A stretch of 64,000 nucleotides of DNA, from contig NZ_SBIW01000003.1 in the NCBI RefSeq assembly GCF_004054195.1, positions 124,001 through 188,000 of the forward strand, read 5' to 3'. Numbering within the stretch: position 1 is the first letter of the stretch; every line of letters starts with the position of its first letter. The notes under the pieces were generated by a model. That model ran no database searches and was not told the DNA's origin. It was given only the letters and a program-made list of their open reading frames with translations. This document shows, piece by piece, positions 43,094 through 53,400 of the stretch. The position numbers were made by a program, and so were the translations under genes. Source of the stretch: Mucilaginibacter gilvus. Its GTDB lineage: Bacteria; Bacteroidota; Bacteroidia; Sphingobacteriales; Sphingobacteriaceae.

Positions 43094-43729
43094 ATGACAA
43101 TACCAGCAATTAAATTACTACCAGATCCACCGGCGCCTAACGGCATTAACGATTTCCCATTTCCGCCACCGGCAAAGGTAATACTGACGATACCCCTGCC
43201 CAATCAAACCATTATCGAAAAGGAATTGCCAATGAATGTTAGATTGGAAAAACGGCTTACCAATCAGCAATTAGAATTCAAGCAACAATGGGTGCGTGTA
43301 AACAGTTGCACCATTACGCCTGATACGCCATTTACACAGGAAGATTCTGTAACTATCGGCGTGGCGATGAGTGTTGGGCTCCGTGAGGAATTTTCCGCCT
43401 CGCTTGGGTTAAAGGTGGGGTCATTTATTGATATAGGTGCAAAATTAAGCCTGTCACTCTCTGCGGAGGTGTCGCTTGCAGCAGCCGTTACTAAAAAGAA
43501 GATCTTCAATGCCAAAACAGAGATTGTTCGGGCATCTTTTATGTGGTGGCAGCTTAAAAGCACCTACACGGTTACCGGAAATCGCCAGAGGGTTGTGGTC
43601 TTTAACGGAAAAGACAACTTTGGTGAAAAAGTTGATTTTACAAATCCGCTGGTATCTGACGAAGACGTTAGTGTCAGCACCCAATTCCCGGCATCAGTAG
43701 CTGCAAGCTTTTTAGTTTCCGACTTCTAA
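43094..43729 (+). CDS. Unknown protein with a Ser/Ala-rich amphipathic beta segment
   Basis: The start was set at ATG 43094 (MTIPAIKLLPDPPAPNGINDF); the 16 residues upstream are not protein-like. 211 residues, no signal peptide. The first 45 residues are proline-rich. The middle (about 95-145: EDSVTIGVAMSVGLREEF through IGAKLSLSLSAEVSLAAAV) is a long alternating polar/apolar stretch rich in Ser, Ala and Leu. The final third is beta-like with MWWQLKSTYTVTGNRQRVVVF. The pattern recalls membrane-inserting hairpins of aerolysin/ETX-type pore-formers, but I cannot align it to a named family, and a structural or adhesion role is equally possible. Single gene with its own terminator. Confidence 0.65.
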   Translation: MTIPAIKLLPDPPAPNGINDFPFPPPAKVILTIPLPNQTIIEKELPMNVRLEKRLTNQQLEFKQQWVRVNSCTITPDTPFTQEDSVTIGVAMSVGLREEFSASLGLKVGSFIDIGAKLSLSLSAEVSLAAAVTKKKIFNAKTEIVRASFMWWQLKSTYTVTGNRQRVVVFNGKDNFGEKVDFTNPLVSDEDVSVSTQFPASVAASFLVSDF

Positions 43730-43782
43730 ACAAATGCCAGCCGTATGCGCTAATTGCATATTTATCGTTTAAAAAAAATCAG

Positions 43783-43812
43783 AAAGCCTTTAGTCGAAAA
43801 ATTAAAGGCTTT
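43783..43812 (+). terminator. Rho-independent terminator
   Basis: AAAGCCTTTA-gtcgaaaaat-TAAAGGCTTT, a 10-bp stem followed by TT, 54 bp after the stop at 43729. On the other strand it can serve the convergent VOC gene (stop at 43830). Confidence 0.8.
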
Positions 43813-43829
43813 TTGCTGTTACGCTTTGC

Positions 43830-44177
43830 CTAAAGCATACTCTGCCCAACGGTAAGCAAATTGTTATCCGGGTCGTGAATGGAAAACTCTCTTTGCATCC
43901 AGGGTTTATGCTCCAAGGCGGTAACTTTTACGTCGTTCTTTTTTGCGGATTGAAAAAATGAATCTATATCGTCGGTACGGATGTATACCTGCCCATAATT
44001 TTCCTTTGGGTTCAGGTCTGCAAATTCAAAAAAATGGATCTGGATATTGTCTTTTTCCACCATCAGGTAGCCATCATAATCGCCGCCAAATTGCGTAAAG
44101 CCGAGTTTATTGAGATAGAAATCGCGCGTAAGGGCCTTATTGCGCATGGGGAGTTTTGGGTTGATGGCGGTAAGCAT
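43830..44177 (-). CDS. VOC-superfamily protein (glyoxalase/bleomycin-resistance fold)
   Basis: 115 residues with two beta-alpha-beta-beta-beta units: AINPKLPMRNKALTRDFYLNKLGFTQFGGDYDGYLMVEKDNIQIHFFEF, and VYIRTDDIDSFFQSAKK through REFSIHDPDNNLLTVGQS. Metal-ligand-like residues are present (His in IQIHFFEF, terminal Asp/Asn loop), as in bleomycin-binding or fosfomycin-type members. The family covers isomerases, dioxygenases and drug-binding proteins, so no substrate can be given. It is encoded alone and is convergent with the unknown beta-rich gene. Confidence 0.85.
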   Translation of the reverse strand: MLTAINPKLPMRNKALTRDFYLNKLGFTQFGGDYDGYLMVEKDNIQIHFFEFADLNPKENYGQVYIRTDDIDSFFQSAKKNDVKVTALEHKPWMQREFSIHDPDNNLLTVGQSML

Positions 44178-44468
44178 AATGGGTTAAAAATTTGGCTTGG
44201 ATTATAAAGTAAAGGTGGCAAAAATATTTTACCGGCATTACCGCCCTGCGGTTTTTTCTTTCCGGGCTTTTGTAACAAGCCTATTATATGTGGCGCAACA
44301 TGTAATTAGCTGTAACTATTTGCCGTTATTAGCAGTATAACTATTGCACACGATATAAACTTGGGCCGCCAATGTAATAAATACATTGATGTTGATGGTT
44401 TGGAATTTTTATTAGATATTTTTTAATAAATTAGCTTTCAAGTTAATATCGCCTAATCACTTTCATTG

Positions 44469-46265
44469 ATGCCCATGGATATGCACATATCTTTTTTTAA
44501 TTTCTCCCTAAAAAAGGTATTGGCGCAGCAACCCGATAATCTAAAAAAAGCGAGGATAAAAATTGTATATGCTATCCTGCTGCTATCCATCCTTAAGATA
44601 TTGGTGATACTGCCCATGGTATTTCACAGCATAAAAGATCAACAGCTTTACAGGATAATCTTTGTTTTTATACTGTATATCGGGCTCACCAAATATTTGT
44701 TATACAAGCCGCTTAATATCAACATTATTTCGCAAGGGATGGTCATAATCGGTATAGCGGCTATCTGGGGTAATATTTTTATTTTTCAGCAAAACATCAA
44801 TTTTGTTACCATACAGTTTGTCTTTATGGTAACTTTTGTAAGCTATTATCTTATTGATAGCCGTTACGCGGTTATTTACAGCATATTGGGCATATTACCG
44901 GTGATGTATTTTCTGGCTGTTACCAGCCGCCAAAGCTGGCACCTGTCTGCAGTGCCCGAAGAATTACCGTCTCCCGGCTTCGAAGCAGCTGTTTTTATGA
45001 ATTTTATAACCATGCTGCTGGTACATTACCTGTTTTATTGCGCGTTTCGCGCTAATGTTATTGAGAAAGAAGCCTTGAATAAAAAGTTGGAGGCGACAGT
45101 TGCAGAAACCAAGGCCCTTGCAGATTCGCGTTCGGTGTTCTTGTCTACCATGTCGCACGAGTTGCGTACGCCATTAAACGCGGTGATAGGGATGACCAAC
45201 CTGGTAAAAGATACCGCGACCGAAGAGCAAACCGAGAACTTGGATATCCTCGAATTTTCGGCGATGAGCTTGCTGACGCTGGTAAACGATATATTGGATT
45301 ACAACAAAACAGAGAACGATAAGATAGAACTGGAAGCCATCCCGGTGAATTTGCCCGATCTGCTGCATAAGGTATGTACCGGGCTACAGCAGAAAGCGGC
45401 GGAAAAAGGCCTTGATGTATTGCTGCAGGTAGACGAAAATTTGAAAGGCAGATGGGTAATTACCGACCCAACCCGCATTACTCAAATTATATATAACCTG
45501 GTGGGCAATGCCATTAAATTTACTGAGAAAGGTAGCGTTAGCGTACAGGTAACCTCAATTGGCCAAACCGGGGATGATATGCAGGTGCATTTTTCGGTAG
45601 CTGATACTGGGATAGGCATCGCCCCAAACCGACAGGGCGCCATATTCGACCCATTTACGCAGGCATCGGTAGATACCACCCGCTATTATGGTGGCACAGG
45701 GCTTGGGCTGGCTATTGTAAAACGATTATTAAAACTTTTCAACAGCGAAATTCGGCTGCAAAGCAAGCAGGGGGAGGGCTCCACCTTTTCGTTTGATATG
45801 GATTTTGGTTTGTACCAAGGCGTTATTAACCCTGTTACCATACTCCCCGCGATGGATAGTAGATTAGATGGCCTTAATATCCTGATAGCGGAAGATAACC
45901 CTATAAATTCATTATTACTGGTAAAACTGTTAACCAAATGGAACGCCACATCAGTTGTTGCCACCAACGGGCAGGACGCGGTTGATAAATTACTGGCCGG
46001 CAGTTTTGATGCGATACTGATGGATCTGCACATGCCTATTATGGATGGCTACCAGGCAACTACCGCTATCCGCGCGCTTGCAGACCCGGTTAAGGCGCGC
46101 ATCACTATCATCGCGCTTACGGCATCGGTATCGCACAATATCAACGGGAAAATTAACCTCGCCGGCATGAACGATTATCTCTCAAAGCCATTTCAGCCGG
46201 CCTCCCTATACCAAAAACTTGCGCCTTTAAATGCAGATAAGGCGGCCAAAGCCATGGTGGGGTAG
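44469..46265 (+). CDS. Membrane hybrid histidine kinase with C-terminal receiver
   Basis: About 598 residues. The ATG at 44469 was chosen; the in-frame TTG three bases earlier and the ATG at 44478 are alternatives. An N-terminal block of about six membrane helices (residues 30-195) forms the sensor. It is followed by a coiled linker, HisKA with H in VFLSTMSHELRTPLNAVIGMT, HATPase with NLVGNAIKFTEKG, DTGIGIAP and GTGLGLAIVKRLL, and a receiver with Asp in AILMDLHMPIMDGYQATTAI and Lys in YLSKPFQP. No DNA-binding partner is adjacent, so it probably feeds a phosphorelay with regulators elsewhere. Signal unknown; the membrane sensor has no recognised periplasmic domain. Confidence 0.93.
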   Translation: MPMDMHISFFNFSLKKVLAQQPDNLKKARIKIVYAILLLSILKILVILPMVFHSIKDQQLYRIIFVFILYIGLTKYLLYKPLNINIISQGMVIIGIAAIWGNIFIFQQNINFVTIQFVFMVTFVSYYLIDSRYAVIYSILGILPVMYFLAVTSRQSWHLSAVPEELPSPGFEAAVFMNFITMLLVHYLFYCAFRANVIEKEALNKKLEATVAETKALADSRSVFLSTMSHELRTPLNAVIGMTNLVKDTATEEQTENLDILEFSAMSLLTLVNDILDYNKTENDKIELEAIPVNLPDLLHKVCTGLQQKAAEKGLDVLLQVDENLKGRWVITDPTRITQIIYNLVGNAIKFTEKGSVSVQVTSIGQTGDDMQVHFSVADTGIGIAPNRQGAIFDPFTQASVDTTRYYGGTGLGLAIVKRLLKLFNSEIRLQSKQGEGSTFSFDMDFGLYQGVINPVTILPAMDSRLDGLNILIAEDNPINSLLLVKLLTKWNATSVVATNGQDAVDKLLAGSFDAILMDLHMPIMDGYQATTAIRALADPVKARITIIALTASVSHNINGKINLAGMNDYLSKPFQPASLYQKLAPLNADKAAKAMVG

Positions 46266-46323
46266 TATTTAATATGCCCTGCAAGTAGTATATTGCCCAC
46301 AAATATTGTTAAGCTAAAATATC

Positions 46324-46758
46324 ATGGCAAATTCATCCAAACAACTCATTACCATAGAAGCAACTATTAAGGCACCGATAGAAATAGTTTGGGATCTTTG
46401 GGTGCAACCCGGGCATATCGTCAAATGGAACAATGCAAGCGACGATTGGCACACCCCAAAAGCAACCAACAACCTTAAAGTCGGCGGCAAATTTTGTGCA
46501 ACCATGGCTGCTAAGAATGGAAGTAAGAGTTTTGATTTTGAGGGAACCTACGCCAAGGTTGTTGAATATAAACAAATAGCCTACACTATTGCCGACGGGC
46601 GCGAAGTAAATGTTGTTTTTAGCGCTGATGCAGAGGATGATGAGGTCACCAAAATTGTAGAAACCTTTGAACCGGAAGGCACGAACCCAGTTGAGATGCA
46701 GCGGCAGGGCTGGCAGGCCATACTAAACAACTTTAAAAAGTACGTAGAAGAGAATTAA
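46324..46758 (+). CDS. SRPBCC/AHSA1-family protein
   Basis: 144 residues with the START-like helix-grip fold: ITIEATIKAPIEIVWDLWVQPGHIVKWNNASDDWHTPKATNNLKVGGKF at the N-terminus, a beta-sheet core (FEGTYAKVVEYKQIAYTIADGREVNVVF) and the long C-terminal helix QRQGWQAILNNFKKYVEEN. Family members bind hydrophobic ligands or, as Aha1-like proteins, act with Hsp90; no specific ligand can be assigned. It starts 59 bp after the hybrid kinase gene and 58 bp before a small secreted protein, all in the same direction. Confidence 0.9.
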   Translation: MANSSKQLITIEATIKAPIEIVWDLWVQPGHIVKWNNASDDWHTPKATNNLKVGGKFCATMAAKNGSKSFDFEGTYAKVVEYKQIAYTIADGREVNVVFSADAEDDEVTKIVETFEPEGTNPVEMQRQGWQAILNNFKKYVEEN

Positions 46759-46815
46759 TTTCCGTTGATTTAAACTTCGGCACCTTTTGTTTGTAATTGC
46801 ATATAGCTTAGGATC

Positions 46816-47157
46816 ATGAAAAAACTATTATTACTCCTTATAATTTCCGCAACGTTCAGCGTTAAGGCGTCGGCGCAAAAATTTAATGCTGAGGATTTTA
46901 AAAAGAACCTCGGCAAATCAAAAACCCTTTGCGATAGCGTTTATTCCATCAAAATCTTCAGCGATACGCTTACGCTCATTAATATGGGTGGCAATTACCC
47001 TAATCAGAAATACACCATTGCTGTAAAAGGTAATAAAATTGTTTTAGACTGGGCAAACCTTAAAGGAAAATACCTGTGCGTTACCGGCGTATTCGAGATG
47101 CACAAAAATCGCCCCGAGGTGGTTGTGGGTCTGCCTAATCAAATTACTTTTCCATAA
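46816..47157 (+). CDS. Small secreted hypothetical protein, 113 aa
   Basis: ATG at 46816 starts a clear signal peptide (MKKLLLLLIISATFSVKASAQ) with cleavage after ASA. The mature part of about 92 residues contains two Cys (TLCDSV, KYLCVTG) that could form a disulfide and several beta strands (YTIAVKGNKIVLDWANLKGKYLCVTGVFEMH). This looks like a small nucleic-acid- or ligand-binding barrel such as an OB-type fold, but the family is not recognised. Last gene before the biosynthetic cluster; the following 267 bp are non-coding. Confidence 0.75.
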   Translation: MKKLLLLLIISATFSVKASAQKFNAEDFKKNLGKSKTLCDSVYSIKIFSDTLTLINMGGNYPNQKYTIAVKGNKIVLDWANLKGKYLCVTGVFEMHKNRPEVVVGLPNQITFP

Positions 47158-47424
47158 TTACTATTTTTTCCGGCCGGTCTTAGCTTCTTGTTTAACCAAT
47201 GGTTATGTAGCCAATGGTTGTGCAGCTATAATTGCTGCTAACTGAAATGCATTAAGTGTAGTTTAATTGATGCTTAAAGGGCAAGATTTCATGAAAATTA
47301 AATGAAAAAATAGGGTTGCCGGGTTTTAGCCGTACGATAAAAATCTTTAACTTAAACCCGATTTCATGACCGATTACAACCAAAATCTTCAGGTTATTTT
47401 AAATTTAATCTGCTTTTCAGCTTA
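47158..47424. other. Intergenic region upstream of the NRPS/PKS cluster
   Basis: 267 bp without a gene. It holds a tandem pair of 15-mers CCAATGGTTATGTAG / CCAATGGTTGTGCAG (about 47196-47225) and AT-rich sequence before the megasynthase ATG. No exact TAnnTTTG box was found, so the promoter could not be placed. Confidence 0.4.
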
Positions 47425-50400
47425 ATGGATATACTTACCGATAATATTTATACCGGGGAGCCTGCCGGGGATGTGTTTCTGCACCTTTTGTTTGAAAAAC
47501 AAGCGCTGCAAACTCCCGATGTTACGGCTGTTCAGTTTGGCGAAAAAAAGATCAACTACTTCGAATTAAATAAACGTGCCGACCTGCTGGCCAATGCTAT
47601 TATTAACCAGGCACCGGGTTCGCTGGTTATTGGTGTTAGCACGCTTCGCGCTATAGAAACGGTTACCAGCCTTATAGCGGTTTTAAAAGCCGGCAAAGCC
47701 TACCTGCCTATCGACCCCACTTATCCTGCCGACAGGCTGGAGCAGATCATAGCCGATTCGGGCGTAAACTCGGTCTTGGCCGTCGGGGCGCAAAAAGCGC
47801 TGTTTAACAACTTGCCGGTCACAGTTATCGAATCGGATGGGGAGCACAATTCCTCGCCAGACTCGAAAGAGAACATCCGTACCAAAATCGCGTACATTAT
47901 TTATACCTCCGGTTCTACAGGTAAACCTAAAGGGGTTTGTGTAGGGCATGTTGGGGTAGTTAATTTAATATATTATCACAAGCGTATTTCGCCATACATG
48001 GGTGTAGGCGCTAAAACCCTGCAATTTGCACCGCTGGTGTTTGATGCATCGGTAGTGGAGGTGTTTTGTACGCTCTGCATCGGCGGTACGCTGGTGTTGG
48101 TTGCAGATGAAGTCCGTATTGATCCTGTTAAGCTTATCCACTATGTGGACGAAATGAAGGTGAACCGCATCAACGTCCCTTTTGTCGCACTACAATATTT
48201 CACCGAAATTGCGGACGCCGAACTGTTCTACCCCGACTCATTACTCGAGGTAATAACCGCGGGCGAGCAGTTAAAAGTTACGCCGCAAATCATCCGCTTT
48301 TTCCAGGCGCTGCCAAACTGCATATTTTATAATATGTACGGCCCAACCGAAACCAGTGTGGCCAGTACTGCTTTAAAACTGGAGGGCGCGCCCGAAACCT
48401 GGCCGTTATTGCCAACCATAGGCAAGGCGATAGATAACACCACAAATTTTGTGCTTGATGAGCAATTGAACCCATTGCCTGATGGCGAAGTGGGGGAGTT
48501 GTGTATCAGCGGAATAAATGTAACCTATGGTTACTTAAAACGCCCGGAACTGACCGCGGAGAAGTTTGTGGACTGGCAACATAACGGCGAAACCACCCGC
48601 ATATACCGCAGCGGCGATCTCTGTCGTTTTCTGCCGGATGGAAATATAGAATACCTTGGCCGTAAGGATACACAGGTAAAGATCCGTGGCAACCGGGTAG
48701 AGATTGGCGAAATAGAGGTGCTGCTGAACCAGCTGGATGGTGTGCAGCAATCTGTAGTAATAGCACGCGAAGACAACCCCGGCGATAAGCGTTTGGTGGC
48801 TTACCTGGTGGCATCGCACGGTAAGGTGAGCACAGCGCAGATAAGGGATAGTATTGAAGAAAAACTGCCTGAATTTATGATGCCATCCGCCTTTGTGTGG
48901 ATGACGGAACTCCCTAAAACCACCAGCGGCAAGGTAGACAGAAATAACTTACCAAAGCCCGATCTGAAACGCCCCGAGCTGGCAACGCTATATAAACCGA
49001 CATCAACCATCACCCAAAAACACTTAACAGGTATTTGGATGGACCTGCTCCAGTTGGAGGAGATCGGTATCGATGATAACTTCTTCGACCTTGGCGGTAA
49101 CTCACTGCTGGGCTTAAAAACCGTAGCGGCGTTAAAAAAACAATTCAACCTCGTACTCCCTATAACTAAACTGTACCAGTTCCCAACCATAGCCGGCGTT
49201 TCGGCGCATTTGGATGGTTCTGACAGTAAAGCCGCCGAAACGGTATTGCCTAAGCTGCGCGTAAAAAGCGGTAATGGCGATGTAGCCGTTATTGGTATGG
49301 CGGGCCGTTTCCCGGGCGCTAATAATGTAGATGAGTTGTGGAAACTCCTTGTAGAGGGTCGCGAAACCACGAGGTTCTTTACAGATGAAGAGCTCGACCA
49401 ATCTATTCCCCAGGAAATTCGCTTCGCGCCAAACTATGTAAAGGCACGCGGTGTGGTGGATGATTCAGACAAGTTCGACCCGGCGTTTTTTGGGTTGAGC
49501 CCAAGGGTTGCAGAACTGATGGATCCGCAGCAACGCATCTTTTTAGAACTGACGTGGGAAGCGCTGGAAAGCACCGGGCACCTGCCATCGCAATACCATG
49601 GCAGGGTGGGCGTTTTTGCGGGCTGTGGTAACAATACATATTATATCAACAACGTAATCCCCAACCGCCACCTTATTGATAAGGTTGGCAGCTTTTTGGT
49701 GACCACCCTAAACGAGAAAGATTACATAGCTACCCGCATAGCCTACGAACTGGATTTGAAAGGCCCCGCCGTGAGCGTGCATTCGGCTTGTTCCACTTCC
49801 TTACTGGCTATAGCGCAGGCGGTAGATAGCATCCGTAACGGGCAATGTAATGTGGCATTAGCGGGTGGGGTATCCATCAGTTCACCAATAAACAGCGGGC
49901 ATTTATATCAGGAAGGCACTATGCTAAGTGCCGATGGGCATTGCCGCAGTTTTGACGCGGAAGCCGATGGCACCGTGTTTAGCGATGGGGCCGGGGTAGT
50001 GCTATTAAAAAGTTTAGAAGAAGCCCGGGCCGATGGCGATACCATTTTTGGTGTGATAAAAGGCGTAGGCTTAAATAACGATGGTGCCGGCAAAGGCAGC
50101 TTTACCGCGCCAAATGCCGCAGGGCAGGCAGTCGCAATTGCCATGGCCATTCAAAACGCGGGCGTTTCCGCGGCAGATATCAGTTATGTAGAAGCACACG
50201 GTACCGCCACCGTTTTAGGTGATCCGATAGAGATCGAAGGCTTACGTATGGCCTTTGGTCCGCAGGATAAGAATCAGTACTGCGCCATAGGATCGTTAAA
50301 GAGCAATATGGGCCACCTGGTGGCGGCAGCTGGTGTGGCAGGCTTTATAAAAGCTACCTTAGCGCTTTACCATAAGCAAATACCGGCATCGTTATACCAC

Positions 50401-53400
50401 ACCCGGGCCAACCCGAACATTGATTTTGAGAACAGCCCTTTCTACGTAAATACAAAACTTACCAATTGGGATACCGATAAAAAACGCATAGCGGGCGTAA
50501 GTTCATTCGGCGTTGGGGGCACCAACGTGCATGTGATTTTGGAGGAGTATCCGCAGGCAGTTAAAGCATCCGATGCAGGCAAAGGATTGCACCTGATACA
50601 ATGGTCCGCAAAAACGGAGGCCAGTGCCAATAAATACCGCGAAAAGTTATCGGCATGGATAAAAAATAACGAAACTGCTTCTTTAGTTGATATTGCGTAC
50701 ACCCTGCAAACCAGGCGTACCGATTTTGCTAACCGCTACATCGCGATAGCGGCAACACGGGAAGAACTGTTAGAAAAACTCGCGACTGCCATCCCGAAGC
50801 CCGACTTTAAAAAGATCAGCGCAAAGGCTACCGAAGTCGCCTTTATGTTCCCAGGCCAGGGTGCCCAGTTTGTAAATATGGGCCGTAATATTTACGACGG
50901 GGAACCAGTCTTCAGATCGGCCGTTGATGAATGCGTAACCCTGTTAAAAGGCACCGCGCAGGAGGATATTCTTTCCGTAATATTTAGTGATGCCGACGAC
51001 GAAGCCGCTACCGAAACGCTAAAAAACACTTTATATACCCAGCCCGCTTTGTTCATCATCAGCTACGCCATGGCAAGGCTTTGGATGAGTTGGGGCATTA
51101 CGCCGGCCGTACTAACCGGGCATAGCATTGGCGAATTTGTGGCCGCGCATTTAGCCGGGATCTTCTCCCTGCCAGATGCTGTTAAACTGATTGCCACCCG
51201 CGCTAAAATGGTGAGTGAGGCCGAAGGCGGCGATATGCTGTCGGTACGGATGCCGGAGGCGGCTGTAAAAGCCATTTTGCCCGATACATTATCAATAGCC
51301 GTTGTCAACACAAAAACAGCAACCGTTGTTGCCGGCCCTGCCGCTGACATAGCCAAATTTGCCGAAATACTTGCGGAGCAAAACATCGCTACACGAGTAT
51401 TACAAACCAGCCACGCCTTTCACTCTGCCATGATGGATAGCGTGGTGGAGCCGTTTAAGGCGGTAGTAAAAACAGTAAAACTAAAGGTGCCAACCAAGCC
51501 TATCATCTCTACCATCACCGGTAAATGGCTGAGCGAGGCCGAAGCACTGGATCCGGCATATTGGGCCATGCATGTACGCCGTACCGTCCGATTCGCCGAT
51601 GTTGCCAACCTGCTTGCCGAAGACGAAAGCCGCATCATGCTGGAGGTTGGCCCCGGTAACGTATTGTCTACCATGGTTCGCCAGCAGGCATCGCCAAAAC
51701 AAATAACCACCATAGCGGGGATTGATAGTGCTGAAGGCAACCTGCCGGTACGCTCGGCTCTGCAGGCTCTGGGCCATCTTTGGATGAACGGCATCGACCC
51801 GGATTGGAAGCTCTTTTACCAGGGACAAAGCAGGCTACAGTTAAATTTGCCTACTTACGCCTTCGACAGGAAACGGTTTTGGATAGAGCCTGTGATACCC
51901 CTAAGCCATTTAACACCACCCTTTGAAGCCCCAACAGAACAACTCATAGAAAACAGCACAGAAATACAACAAGATATGCCACTAAGAAAGGACCTTTTGG
52001 TTGATAAACTGAGGGATATATTTGAAGACACATCCGGAATTGATGTGGATAGCAGCGACGCCAGTTTTATCGAGATCGGGTTCGATTCACTATTGCTTAC
52101 GCAGATCGCTACCAATCTGAAGAAGGAATTTAATGTTCCCATCACTTTCCGTAAATTATTTGAGGAATATAACTCGCTGGAGTTGTTGGCCGCGCATTTA
52201 GATGGCATTTTGCCCGCGGATAAATTCCAGCCCGGGGCATCGGCACCAAAGGCTGCGCCTCAGCCCGTTTACCAGCAGCCTACGTATCAGCAACCCGTAT
52301 TTCATTCGGCACAACCTGCCGAAGGTAGCTCACAGGCGTTGAATATGATAGCACAGCAGTTGCAATTGCTGGCAAACCAGGTAGCATTGATGCAGGGTGG
52401 AGTGGTTGATTATTCACAGGTGCGTACAACTACCGTGCAGCTAACGCCGCCGCCGGTATCGCTATCCAACGGCGCGCCATCCGCCAAACCTGCTATATCC
52501 CTGGCATCGGCATCAGATATTAGTGCCGAGGAAATGGTAGAACTTAAAAAACCATTCGGCGCTACCGCACGCATCGAGCGGCAGGTGCAGGGCATCAGCG
52601 ATAAACAGCAGGCCTTTATAGATAAGCTTACCAAAGATTATAACACCAAAACCAAAAAGAGCAAGGAGCAAACGCAGGAGCACCGCCCTTACATGGCCGA
52701 CCCGAGGGTGGTAAGCGGTTTCCGCCCGCTCACCAAAGAAATGGTTTACCCCATCATCATCAACCACTCTAAAGGCAGCCGCCTGTGGGATGTGGACGGC
52801 AACGAATATATAGACGCCCTGAATGGTTTTGGCTCCAACATGCTGGGCTATCAGCCCGAATTTTTAACCAAGGCCATCCACGAGCAGGTGGATAAAGGTT
52901 ATGAAATTGGCCCGCAGCACGAACTGGCGGGTGATGTTTGTAAGCTGCTTTGCGAATTTACCCAGTTCGATCGCGCGGGCTTATGTAATACTGGATCCGA
53001 AGCGGTGCTGGGTGCCATGCGTATAGCCCGTACAGTTAGCGGGCGTTCGCTTATCGTCGCTTTTGCTGGCTCCTATCATGGTATTATGGATGAGGTGATA
53101 GTACGTGCCACCAAAAAACATAAAACGGTACCGGCTGCACCGGGGATCTTATCAGAGAACGTACAATCCATGCTGATACTGGATTACGGCACCGATGAAA
53201 CTTTAGCCATCATTAAAGAACGCGCTGATGAAATAGCCGCGGTATTGGTAGAGCCCGTACAAAGCCGCCGGCCGGAATTTAAGCCGGTAGCGTTTCTTAA
53301 AGAACTTAGAAAAATTACCGCCGAAACAAAAATAGCGCTCGTATTCGACGAAGTGATCAGTGGTTTCCGGATGCACCCGGGCGGTGCCCAGGCCATATTT

